Shown one piece after another: positions 15,593 through 24,800 of a DNA stretch of 64,000 nucleotides. Source of the stretch: Candidatus Nanosynbacter sp. TM7-076. GTDB lineage: Bacteria; Patescibacteriota; Saccharimonadia; Saccharimonadales; Saccharimonadaceae. How positions within the stretch are numbered: position 1 is the stretch's first letter; each line of letters begins with the position of its first letter. The stretch covers positions 62,001 through 126,000 of the forward strand of contig NZ_JAJQJS010000004.1 of NCBI RefSeq assembly GCF_022828325.1, written 5' to 3'. The notes under the pieces are model-generated. The model did no database searches, was not told the origin of the DNA, and saw only the letters and a list, made by a program, of their open reading frames with translations. The position numbers and the translations under genes are program-made.

Positions 15593-16688
15593 AGAATTAC
15601 AGAAAACTGGTGATCACGAGCTTCGTTTTTGGTGTGATAAAAAATTTGGTGCCAGCGCGCGCGGGATTTTTGCTAAGTTCGATGAAAATATTCCAGTCGA
15701 TTTGATTATTGCTGGAAAATTACGCCGATATCACGGAAAAAGCATCTCATTTCATTTACATCCGTCAATTTTATTTCCAAATTTGCGCGACGGTTTTAAG
15801 GTGATGGTTGGATTTTTCCAGAGTTTGTTTAAGCTTATGAAGTGGCGTCCAGATGTTATTTTTATTAAGGGCGGATATGTTTGTTTGCCGGTTGGTTATG
15901 CGGCTCGGCTATTAAGAATTCCGTTGGTTTTGCATGATTCTGACGCGCATCCAGGTTTGACGAATCGCTTATTGAGTCCCTTTGCAAAAGCTATTGGCAC
16001 GGGCGCGCCGCTTGAATATTACAATTATCCACCGGAAAAAGCTTCATATGTTGGCATTCCAGTTGCGCCAGAATTCCATCCATATTCTGAGGCTGAGAGG
16101 AAAGAATTGAAGGAAAAATTGGGCTTTAACGTCAACAAACCGTTGGTTGTTATTACTGGCGGTGGACTCGGAGCAGGCCGAATTAATTCCGCGATTGTAG
16201 CAATTAGGGAAAACCTGCTTTCCGAGAATTCAGTGTTTTTGATATCGGGAAATCAGCAATATGAAGAAATTCTCGAGCAAACTGACGAGCGAGAAGGCTG
16301 GCGGCTGCAGGCGTTTGTTCATAACGGAATGGCGGAAGTTTTGGCGGCGGCGGATATAGTCGTGACCAGGGCAGGGGCGACTACTCTTTTGGAATTGGCG
16401 GCGCTACATAAACCGACAATCATCATCCCTAACGGTCATTTGACAGGCGGGCATCAATTGAAAAACGCTAAGGTTTACCAGGACGCATTGGCGGCGTTGA
16501 TAGTTTCCGAAGACGAGTTGGATAAGGACAACCAAATCTTGGCACGAAAAATAATTGGCGTATTAAAATCTCAGAAAATTCTTAAAGGTCTGGGCGATAA
16601 CTTTGGTAAATTTGCCAAGCCAAACGCGGCTAAAGATATGGCGAAGATTATTCTTACTACAGTGCGAAGGCAGGGTAGGCGAAAGTGA
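15525..16688 (+). CDS. murG: UDP-GlcNAc:lipid I N-acetylglucosaminyltransferase MurG
   Basis: A peripheral membrane GT-B enzyme that turns lipid I into lipid II. The N-terminal loop ILAVGGGSGGHVTPVV is diagnostic; KGGYVCLPVGYAARLL, LVLHDSDAHPGLTNRLL and the C-terminal TRAGATTLLELAALHKPTIIIP site that binds UDP-GlcNAc follow. GTG 15519 is possible, but AGGAGG (15513-15518) touches it; GTG 15525, 6 nt downstream of the SD, is preferred. It ends in a GTGA overlap with ftsQ. Confidence 0.94.
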   Translation: MAKILAVGGGSGGHVTPVVAVFRELQKTGDHELRFWCDKKFGASARGIFAKFDENIPVDLIIAGKLRRYHGKSISFHLHPSILFPNLRDGFKVMVGFFQSLFKLMKWRPDVIFIKGGYVCLPVGYAARLLRIPLVLHDSDAHPGLTNRLLSPFAKAIGTGAPLEYYNYPPEKASYVGIPVAPEFHPYSEAERKELKEKLGFNVNKPLVVITGGGLGAGRINSAIVAIRENLLSENSVFLISGNQQYEEILEQTDEREGWRLQAFVHNGMAEVLAAADIVVTRAGATTLLELAALHKPTIIIPNGHLTGGHQLKNAKVYQDALAALIVSEDELDKDNQILARKIIGVLKSQKILKGLGDNFGKFAKPNAAKDMAKIILTTVRRQGRRK

Positions 16689-17599
16689 AATTCCCCTTCT
16701 CTAAGAAAAAATCGGACGAGAATCTAAGCCGTCGAGAAATCGCAGCGCGTCGTCGAACTGAGAATTACGATGATTTGCCCGCCCAATCGTATCGTCGGAA
16801 CAGGACGCTTAATAGCCGCCAAACATCCTCTCCTTTGGAGACTTCTGAGAGACTCGAGACGCACGAATTGGTGAAAAAACGTCGCCGTGTAATGCGGAAA
16901 ATGTTTGCGACTGCGATAAGCCTGCTTGTTGTGATATTTCTTTTGTTCCAATTGACAATTAATATTTCAATCCAAACTCCCGACGCAAAAAGTTCCAGTA
17001 ACGCTAATAAATACGTGAGCGTTCTTAATGAATATTACAGCGCTCATCCAGCGGAGAGGTTTCGATTCTTCCTCAATAATAATGACCTAAAGCAATTCTT
17101 TTTACAGAAAGCTCCTGAAGTAAAAAACATTCGCGTGGAGGGAGATTTTCTAGCGCGATCAGCTGTTAAGTTGACGTTTAGGCAGCCAGTGGCTCAGTGG
17201 TCTTCCGGGGATAAGATTTATTTTGTTGATGATAGCGGCGTTACTTTTGAGCGGAATTATTTTGCTGCGCCTACGGTTGCTGTTCGTGATGAAAGTGGCC
17301 TACCGACTAGAGGCGGTCAAGAAGTTATCAATCGTCAATTCTTGAGCTTCCTTGGTCAAGCCGTGTCTGAATTTTCGCAACATAAAATGAATGTTTCAGA
17401 GGTTATTCTGCCGGCTAATACTGTGCGTCAAGTCTGGTTTAAGGTTGAGGGCAGGGAAACCCAGATTCGTATGACGGTGGATAGGTCTGCTCAGGCTCAG
17501 GTTAAACAGGCGATAGCTACTTTGAGTTATTTGGACAACAATGGCACGAAGCCAGGGTATATAGACGTTAGGGTAGATCAAAGGTCGTTCTATAAGTAG
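16685..17599 (+). CDS. ftsQ: FtsQ/DivIB-like division protein
   Basis: A 304-aa bitopic protein: a long basic, Arg/Ser-rich cytoplasmic N-terminus (about 1-72), one membrane segment (MFATAISLLVVIFLLFQL), then an extracytoplasmic part with a POTRA-like region (NIRVEGDFLARSAVKLTFRQ) and beta-rich core. The position at the end of the dcw run and the topology support FtsQ/DivIB. The GTG start at 16685 overlaps the murG stop. No ftsA or ftsZ follows; the AT-rich island begins directly after. Confidence 0.78.
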   Translation: MKFPFSKKKSDENLSRREIAARRRTENYDDLPAQSYRRNRTLNSRQTSSPLETSERLETHELVKKRRRVMRKMFATAISLLVVIFLLFQLTINISIQTPDAKSSSNANKYVSVLNEYYSAHPAERFRFFLNNNDLKQFFLQKAPEVKNIRVEGDFLARSAVKLTFRQPVAQWSSGDKIYFVDDSGVTFERNYFAAPTVAVRDESGLPTRGGQEVINRQFLSFLGQAVSEFSQHKMNVSEVILPANTVRQVWFKVEGRETQIRMTVDRSAQAQVKQAIATLSYLDNNGTKPGYIDVRVDQRSFYK

Positions 17600-18362
17600 G
17601 GGCGGTCAACTTCTCTTCTGGATAGAATAAGTTCTCTTTTTGTTCTATTTCTGTATGGTGTAGAAAATATATATAACAATATAAAAATATGCAAAAGTCA
17701 AATAATCGCAAAATGATAAGCTAGGGGAGTAGGGCAATAAAAATATAAAAATGTCAAATAATATAAAATGCATTGTGGAAAACTTAACGAGCTTACGGCG
17801 CGCATACTCAGAGTTTATATTGATGTAAAAATATCAATGTAGCACTCCGGCATGTGTAGTGTTGGAATTAAAAAAATATTTTTAAGTTCGTATTTTGTTG
17901 GTGTATTTTTTTATAAAAGACAGTATGTTTTATGAGGTTGTATGTAGTAGAGATTCCCTAGCCGAATTATCAGAAAAAGTTCGTTTTATAAGGTGTTAGC
18001 GAATATATGCAGACATATGTATATTCATCTTTGTATGGTATTTATTATTGCGTAAAAGGTACATTGTGCGACATTAAAACTATATCTAAAACACGACTAT
18101 TCCATCGTCTTTATTCGCGATAAATTTATCTCATTTTCACCAAATCAACCTACTTATCGTTTACTATTTTATAGACCGCCCTATTTGTCAGCTTGGTGCG
18201 TTTTATGTTGTATATTGGTTTATCTGCATTGGCTCGGATTTATAATTTATATTTGTATTGCGCAAAATTTATCAATATAAATACTCAGCCGGATTCGGCT
18301 TTATGTACACTTAAAAATTAACTCATAATTAGTTCGTATTTTGTTCTATTGTTTTTTAATCG
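17600..18362. other. AT-rich intergenic region at the left edge of the CRISPR island
   Basis: About 760 nt with no ORF I can support. It is visibly more AT-rich than the dcw genes. Small structures: ATTGAT/ATCAAT hairpin near 17819-17838, AGCCG-GATT-CGGCT at about 18289-18302 downstream of the DUF2726 gene, and a TGTGGAAAA box near 17774. It may contain decayed sequence. Confidence 0.6.
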
Positions 18363-18872
18363 CTAATTTTGCGAAAGAGCTTGGGTGATTCTGTGCTTAA
18401 TTATTTCACTATTCCATTCGCCTGCCTTAAATCGCAGTAGGGGCATGTTAGTATTGGCCATGATCGAATTGACAAAATCGTCGCGCGTTTTTCGATCGGG
18501 CTGGTTGTGAGTACTATCATCAAGCTCAATAGCTATGAGAGGTTTCATATCATTGGTGCAAATTAGAAAATCTACAGACTTACCGTTTATTCTCGCGAAA
18601 GCCGCTTTCCAACTTTGCCCTTTTATCTCATGATCCAAAAACATGCTTAAATGAGCCTGAGGTATAATTACACATCCGTTTACCGCTTCGTGTAGTGTTT
18701 TGTAAAACGATAATTCACTTGGCGTCATTGCGCAAGATTTTTTGATGTATACATATTCTTTCTTTATTGGGGTTTTAATTGGGCTTGTGTCGCCGTCAGT
18801 CCCCTGTCTTACTTTGATTACCAGAAAAATAATTACGGCGGCTACTATAACTATAAATATAAGCGTTTCCAT
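18363..18872 (-). CDS. DUF2726-domain protein with N-terminal membrane anchor
   Basis: A 169-aa protein. Residues about 3-20 (TLIFIVIVAAVIIFLVIKV) form a membrane segment. The rest fits DUF2726, a PD-(D/E)XK nuclease-like fold: SVDFLICTNDMKPLIAIELDD carries the D...ExD core, followed by HNQPDRKTRDDFV and PLLRFKAGEW. Family members are often found with defence or topoisomerase-like genes, but the function is unknown. It lies alone on the minus strand in the AT-rich island. Confidence 0.7.
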   Translation of the reverse strand: METLIFIVIVAAVIIFLVIKVRQGTDGDTSPIKTPIKKEYVYIKKSCAMTPSELSFYKTLHEAVNGCVIIPQAHLSMFLDHEIKGQSWKAAFARINGKSVDFLICTNDMKPLIAIELDDSTHNQPDRKTRDDFVNSIMANTNMPLLRFKAGEWNSEIIKHRITQALSQN

Positions 18873-18970
18873 GAGATTAGTTTATCATATGTTGATAATA
18901 AATGCTTACGATTTTTAGGCTTTATCGTTGCGGTGATATAATAAGAGTGATAATTTTATCGGAGATATTT

Positions 18971-19528
18971 ATGACTTTTTTAAATTATAATAAAGATGAA
19001 AAGTTGGAATTCAATTATAAGAGAGCGTGTGGATTGTGGCTAATTGTAATAGCGGCGATTATTTCAATAGCTACTTTAACAGGAGGAAAGCAAATAATAA
19101 ATATGCAAGTATTTAGCATTGGGTATATTATTAGTTTTTTCTCAATCAACATGAATAAAAAGGTGTTGAATAGGCTGTCTGATGGCTCTTCGAGTGAATT
19201 TCAAAAGAAAGTATCTTTATATGCCGTTATTTTATTATTTATCTTAATGGTTTTGCTGGGCGGACCATTCTTTGCGACTGAAAATTGGAGATTGATTTGG
19301 CTGGGAGCGCTGATGGCAACTGCACTGCATTTTTTCCTGTATTATTTTGTGCATGGAAAATCAATGATATATTTAGGTCTTATTTGCGCCATTAATATTT
19401 TTGTAGGATACATTTTTATTGCTATACCTTTAGAAGTGATAGCATATATTGACTCGGCAATTAAGCTTGTATTTGGAGTATATTTATTATTTTTTTCGAA
19501 GCCGTCAAAAAAGACATCTCGTTTTTGA
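18971..19528 (+). CDS. Polytopic membrane protein (DUF6609-like)
   Basis: A 185-aa protein with six hydrophobic segments. The stretches FNYKRACGLWLIVIAA, GGPFFATENWRLIWLGALMAT and the GKSMIYLGLICAIN region recall the DUF6609 family of Firmicutes from memory. Function unknown. The ATG at 18971 is chosen because of the SD GGAG (18961-18964) with a -10 TATAAT at 18937-18942; an in-frame start at 18902 would precede the promoter. The gene is AT-rich like the island. Confidence 0.55.
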   Translation: MTFLNYNKDEKLEFNYKRACGLWLIVIAAIISIATLTGGKQIINMQVFSIGYIISFFSINMNKKVLNRLSDGSSSEFQKKVSLYAVILLFILMVLLGGPFFATENWRLIWLGALMATALHFFLYYFVHGKSMIYLGLICAINIFVGYIFIAIPLEVIAYIDSAIKLVFGVYLLFFSKPSKKTSRF

Positions 19529-19655
19529 GGTGCCTTCATGCAATGACAGCTGCAAATCACAACAACTGCCCAGCCATCATACTACTTTTTAAGCGACTGC
19601 TCAAGCCTCCAGTTTATCTCACCAGTTACGCTACGGCCATTTTCAGGAGGCGGAA

Positions 19656-19688
19656 GTAGTCGCATGGATGCCCAAACCATGCGATTAC
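19656..19688. repeat. 12-bp inverted repeat (hairpin)
   Basis: GTAGTCGCATGG (19656-19667) pairs with CCATGCGATTAC (19677-19688), with one G-T pair, around a 9-nt loop. It lies in an otherwise empty stretch (19529-19851) between the membrane-protein gene and the 43-aa ORF. No T-run follows, so it is not a standard terminator; it could be a recombination-site remnant. Confidence 0.5.
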
Positions 19689-19851
19689 AGTTTGTCGCTA
19701 TTTGCTAGATTCCGCAATACGCTTAGTTGGCTATATTGTTATGGTGTCCTTCGACTTCGTAATAATTTATACATTTGATAAGCTAAAATACATAAATGAG
19801 CGCGTAAAATAAACAACGTATTTTATGCTAAAATGAGGGCAGGAGGATAAT

Positions 19852-19983
19852 ATGGCAAACGGAACTAAAATACTTGATAATGGAATTATTTTTCACTCAT
19901 TTACGATGGGGGAATTGTTAATCTCAGTATTGCTACTGATAATCATAATAATTTTGCTGGTCAATATCAATAAAAAAGACTAA
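19852..19983 (+). CDS. 43-aa single-pass membrane peptide beside the CRISPR array
   Basis: MANGTKILDNGIIFHSFTMG, then a long aliphatic membrane segment (ELLISVLLLIIIIILLVNI) and a NKKD tail. It has a strong SD (AGGAGG, 19841-19846) 5 nt before ATG 19852 and an extended -10 (TGC-TAAAAT, about 19825-19833). A weak terminator hairpin (AAAAGTC 19994-20000 / GGCTTTT 20010-20016) separates it from the array. No family recognised; size and topology suit a small regulatory or toxin-like membrane peptide. Confidence 0.6.
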   Translation: MANGTKILDNGIIFHSFTMGELLISVLLLIIIIILLVNINKKD

Positions 19984-20055
19984 GCAAAAATAGAAAAGTC
20001 GCGCTTTCGGGCTTTTAAATATTCATTCATCATAGGCGACGCGGACACACAACGA

Positions 20056-20618
20056 GTTATAGTTCCCTAACAATTTAGATATTGATATAATCTGGCGCGG
20101 ATACGAACGCCTTCGCCAAATGTTATAGTTCCCTAACAATTTAGATATTGATATAATGAGAGGAATACAAAAGTGTTTATGATCTTGGTTATAGTTCCCT
20201 AACAATTTAGATATTGATATAATGCCAACGTGAAGAATACTTGCGTGGTCTAGGTTATAGTTCCCTAACAATTTAGATATTGATATAATAGCGCCGTGTG
20301 CAGAATTTCTTTTACAATGGTTATAGTTCCCTAACAATTTAGATATTGATATAATAAAAAGTATAAAAAAATAAAAAAAGTATGGTTATAGTTCCCTAAC
20401 AATTTAGATATTGATATAATCTGATGACTCTATAAGAGCTAATTGCTCAGGTTATAGTTCCCTAACAATTTAGATATTGATATAATATGGACCGCTACCA
20501 GAACTAACCTCATCGCGTTATAGTTCCCTAACAATTTAGATATTGATATAATTCGTCTTTTTTTTCAAGGGCAGAAACCTTAGTTATAGTTCCCTAACAA
20601 TTTAGATATTGATATAAT
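20056..20618 (+). CRISPR. Type II-C CRISPR array, 9 repeats and 8 spacers
   Basis: The 36-nt repeat begins GTTATAGTTCCC and ends ATTGATATAAT. Copies start at 20056, 20122, 20188, 20254, 20320, 20385, 20451, 20517 and 20583, and all nine look identical. Spacers are 30 nt except the fifth (20356-20384, 29 nt). The crRNA sense strand is plus: the repeat start resembles the Neisseria II-C repeat (GTTGTAGCTCCC), and the tracrRNA anti-repeat fits this orientation. The array therefore runs convergently with the cas genes. Each repeat ends in TGATATAAT, an extended -10 element, giving every spacer a potential promoter. Spacer 5 is an A-rich low-complexity sequence. Confidence 0.97.
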
Positions 20619-20626
20619 ACTTCCTT

Positions 20627-20656
20627 AAATCCCCCTCTGCTACGAGGGGGATTTTT
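20627..20656. terminator. Terminator between array and cas2
   Basis: AAATCCCCCTC (20627-20637) and GAGGGGGATTT (20644-20654) form an 11-bp stem with a 6-nt loop, followed by TT on the plus strand. It ends array transcription and stands immediately past the cas2 stop on the other strand, so it may serve both. Confidence 0.85.
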
Positions 20657-20658
20657 GG

Positions 20659-20967
20659 TTAGAAAAATGCTAATTGCCCAGCTGGAACGGACTTTTCTTG
20701 AGTAGTTTTTTCGCCAACAATAACATGCATGTGTGTAAATTGATGCTCTGTTAAATAAAGCAATCGCACTGAACCGCTGTCCGGAGCGTGTCTCTTAATT
20801 CGCATCATATGTTTTTCTGCAACGTCACGATTTGGACATAGCCGCGTATATATGCTGTATTGGAGCATATCAAAACCATCGTCCAATAAGAATTTACGAA
20901 ACTGTGTTGCGGCCTTACGCTCTGTTTTAGTATTGGTCGGCAAATCGAAAAATACCGCGACCCTCAT
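20659..20967 (-). CDS. cas2: CRISPR-associated endoribonuclease-fold protein Cas2
   Basis: A 102-aa integration-complex scaffold. It starts MRVAVFFDLPTNTKTERKAA with the first beta strand and conserved Asp, followed by FRKFLLDDGFDMLQYSIYTR and RLLYLTEHQF, as in type II Cas2. The in-frame start at 20982 is less likely, since ATG 20967 overlaps the cas1 stop in an ATGA arrangement (translational coupling). With Cas1 it inserts new spacers. It is the last gene of cas9-cas1-cas2, adjacent to the array. Confidence 0.95.
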   Translation of the reverse strand: MRVAVFFDLPTNTKTERKAATQFRKFLLDDGFDMLQYSIYTRLCPNRDVAEKHMMRIKRHAPDSGSVRLLYLTEHQFTHMHVIVGEKTTQEKSVPAGQLAFF

Positions 20968-21884
20968 GATTTTATATGACATCCCTTCCCTGTTAGGGGG
21001 GCGATTTTTGGCAAAAGAAGCTTACGCGCCTCCCTTACCTCGATACATTCGATAAAGCTTTCAACCGTCCGCTCAACCGCATGTTTTATAGTAAACTTCT
21101 TATCTTTGATTATAACATAATAATTTAATATGTCAATAATAAGTTCGCGATCATGCTTGGTAAGGCTGGCGTCGCGGTCGCCGACATGAAGTGGTGCAAC
21201 TTTTTCGAAGATATATAAATCGACAGCGGCACGGTACGGCTCAATCAAATCGTCGGCTAGATTAAAACTATTGAGCTCATTGTGATGAAAAACTCCCTGT
21301 GAGGCAACGAGCCCACGAGCGGCGACATGCCGAGCTATATGACTGCGCACTATCGCGTAACCATAATTGAGCGCGGCATTATGCCAAATAGGCTTACGTC
21401 GCGTGGCATCATCGAGTAGCTGGTCAAAATATATGCGAGCAGCGATTGACTCGCGATTGCTGGTGTCGCCCGATTTAACATCGTTAGTAAAAGACCGCAA
21501 AGTGGAGTCGTCTAGCCCGCGAGATCGCAAGACGTCTGCTTGATTTGTGATTTTACTGATAATAATTTGTTGCCATAGTTGCTTTTTTAAGGGTTGACTC
21601 ATGGACAATTGTTGACGCGAGACTTTGGCTTGACGTGAATGCTGTGAATATGGCAAAAGTACACTGGCGGGTAAATGCTTTTCATCGCATATTATAGTCG
21701 TCGTACCATTGGTCACTAGTGCTGTGAGTAGATTTGTGGTTGTGATGATACCATAGCCGTCCAGAATGAGCGAGTCGATATCCTCGATTGGTAAGGTTGC
21801 TTCGACATCTTGCGCAATTACTAGCTGGTTGTCGCGCAAGCTAAGTCTTGCAGGATTCTCGATAGCTATAACACGCCAGGCCAT
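20964..21884 (-). CDS. cas1: CRISPR-associated integrase Cas1 (type II)
   Basis: A 306-aa protein that integrates spacers into the array. Type II Cas1 signatures: the N-terminal beta domain ending in IICDEKHLPASVLLPY, metal-binding Glu145 in NRESIAARIYF, His200/201 in QGVFHHNELNSFNLADDLIEPYR and Glu215. The ATG at 21884 follows the cas9 stop with no gap (TAAATG), and the end overlaps cas2 by 4 nt. No csn2 or cas4 is present, which makes this subtype II-C. Confidence 0.96.
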   Translation of the reverse strand: MAWRVIAIENPARLSLRDNQLVIAQDVEATLPIEDIDSLILDGYGIITTTNLLTALVTNGTTTIICDEKHLPASVLLPYSQHSRQAKVSRQQLSMSQPLKKQLWQQIIISKITNQADVLRSRGLDDSTLRSFTNDVKSGDTSNRESIAARIYFDQLLDDATRRKPIWHNAALNYGYAIVRSHIARHVAARGLVASQGVFHHNELNSFNLADDLIEPYRAAVDLYIFEKVAPLHVGDRDASLTKHDRELIIDILNYYVIIKDKKFTIKHAVERTVESFIECIEVREARKLLLPKIAPLTGKGCHIKS

Positions 21885-24800
21885 TTATAGCCACCTGTAG
21901 TTATCGCCGAGGACGGCAATGTCGTAACGTTCAATGAGGGTGGCGGTTTTAGCTACTTTACTGATTAAGTCGCTATCGTTTTTACTCGTGTCACTGTGTT
22001 TTATAAGTTTTAAACTACTGTCGTTAGTGTTGTATTTTACGTAGTATCCTTCAACGATCTCGTTATCAAAATATATTCGCACGTAGTCATTTGGATATAT
22101 GGAGAATTGCTTTATAAATCCATTCTCTAGTGTCGCATATATCTTATTACCCTCTGTTCGGATAGTATCAAAATCTGCCTTTTCGTTCTTACTCCGGCCA
22201 GTAGGTGTTGGCAAAACCTCAATCCTTTGAGTGTTTATCAAATGAGTGTAGACTGGAGTAAAATAATATTCGTATATATCTTTATAGTTTTTACGTTTAT
22301 AAACATCAAGACGAATAGTCTTACCATTATTCACAAAGGCTCTTTGCTTGTTAACTAAGAATCCACTTCTTGAATCTCGTGTGTTATATATTTTTATACT
22401 GCGTACAATATTGCCACGCTTACCGTCTTTTGTTGGTTTGTAAACGCTCTCGGCAAATGCTTTTTTTGGATCACCATTAAAATCCTTGAGTCGCTGTTCC
22501 AGAATTTTGTACAGTTTAGGATCTGTTTCACGAATTGGTGAATCGTATAATTTTTTAAGATCTACAGAATGGAGCGACACTCGATGTTTGCGTGCAATGG
22601 CGGGTTTTCCTTTTTCGTCAATGTAACCTGCTACGATTTTAGGTGATCGGAAAGTCGCATCATTTGCCGAGCCTTTTCCGGAGCGTTTAGGCATGCGTGA
22701 AACAAATATAGGCAGTGTGCTCAAACGAAATTCTTCGTCGTAGTTTTTTAGACCAGTTAGTTCATTATGGAGTTCGCTTGGTGTATTATACGGTTTACTG
22801 CGTTTTCGCACCTCCTTACCAAAATCATTCCAGGGCTCAAGATCTGCTATATGCTGTTCAAATTGATTACGATCAAGAACCTCTCCTGTTAGTTTATCGA
22901 CAATCTCGTTTTTATCAGTATATTTGAATAATTCGTAGTATTTATTAAGACTTGATATTTTTTGAATAATGCTTGGACTTGTCGCGGCAATAATACAGGC
23001 GTCAGCCGCATGGTGCAAATTATTATCATCGCGATTTTTATTGCCAACATGCCACACCCTTCTTAAATATGAAGTGATTGATCCACTTGGTGAGAAGACT
23101 CTCTGCGCACCAGTCTCGCCTTCGATTTTAGGAAAATCTAAATTGTCACGAATGTATTGACGTAAAAAACGTGAAATATATCGAGTGTCGTTGAGTGCGC
23201 GGACATTCCAATCTTCAACTAGTTTACTTTTTGACAGAAGGCGGTCTCTTTTAGCGGTTGGCAATCCAGCGGTTGCTCTTACGCGCGCTTCAAATTGTGT
23301 CCATTTTTTATCATCTCCACCCCACGCCTCGTATGGTGTCAGATTTCCTTTCTCTTGATTTTCGTCTGCAAAAACCAAAACTTTATTGTTTAATCCATCG
23401 TTGCCGCAGCGTGAAAATGGTATAATGTGATCTATCTCGCCATAATGTTCATCGGCGAAAAGATTTTCAAGATTTATTTCTTTGCCTGAGTAAAGGCTAA
23501 CACCGTTTTGCTGCTCACGTAATTTAAACTTAGTAATTTGTAGTCCTGTTGGTGTTGGTATATTAAATTCAGTGATAAGTTTCTGCTTAATTTTTTCGTT
23601 ATATTCAGCATTCTCGTCTTGAATATTTTTTATCTTATTACGTTCTTGGGCATTTTTTGCCAGCTCACTTGCTGTTTCTATTTTTACACTGTATGGCATG
23701 CCATACTTCCTGATAATTGCATTAACTACTTTAATAGTCTGAGACACTGCACGCTTGACAACAGGGTTAGTAATTTGTGCTGCTTGTTTCTCTGACAATG
23801 GCGGTAATTTCTTCTTGTTGCCAGAAAGACTTTGAGAAAAGCTGTAGCCAGCCTTTTCAACCGCTTCGCTATAGTTTAATCCTCTTAGTAGCCATGGGGT
23901 TATTCTATGGAGAGAGTCAAATGACAAATGGACAAAGCCGCTAACGTTGATTGGTAAAAGTGCTTCAACGGCATAGGTGCTTATATTTAATTTGGATAGT
24001 TCTGTACGCAGACTTGAGTCGTCTTTATTTACCGTCAGCATTAACCCTGCTGTATCTAATAGCTCAAAATTATTGGTAGCTAGTATGTCCCAATCTTTTG
24101 GATGTTGTTCGAGAGCTTTTTTGACAGTATGGTAAAATATCATTGAGTCGAATTTATTACTTTCACCGTTCTTTTTGTCGTCATTTTTAATTTTGCCACG
24201 TATCATACCCTGAGCAAAACTAAAGCTTTGGTCGTCCTTATATCCAAGTATGTCACGAATATGCTCATATTTTAGTACTTTGACGTTCTTTGCTTTCTCG
24301 ATTATTTTTGCGATCTCATCCTCAGACAACTGTCGAGTCTCTCGATCGACTACAATGCGAAGATGGGATAGATTTTGGGCGAGACGAAATAGCTCAAAGC
24401 TATAGCTAGCCTTTGGTGCGCGAGGCTTTTCTGGCTCGAATTCACAATAACCACGCATCTTTTTAATCAGTTCACTTGTCATGAATGGTCGCTGTGAAAA
24501 TATACCATTGTAGTTGCCATTTTTTATATCACCGTACAACAAGGTTTGTATCTTTTCATATGGTAGTTTAAGGCCAAATTTTTTCTGAGAATCAAGAAGC
24601 AGCATCACTTCATCTTCAAAATTCTTACGAACAAATGAATTTTTATATGTGTTTATTTTATTGCGTTTATTGTTCTTGAATTTTTCATCAAGCGTAAGTA
24701 CTTTGGCTACCGATTTTGTCTTATACTTTTCCAAAAGTAGTTTGTTTTCAGAAATAGCTGATAACACTTGAGATCCTTCAATATCCTGCTCTTCTACAGA

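Noticed and set aside
20023-20337. 104-codon minus-strand ORF
   Set aside because: It is a translation of the CRISPR array; the repeated peptide IISISKLLGNYN mirrors the repeat.
20056-20618. Array transcribed from the minus strand
   Set aside because: On that strand the tracrRNA anti-repeat would lack nexus and terminator; the plus orientation also matches the known II-C repeat start.
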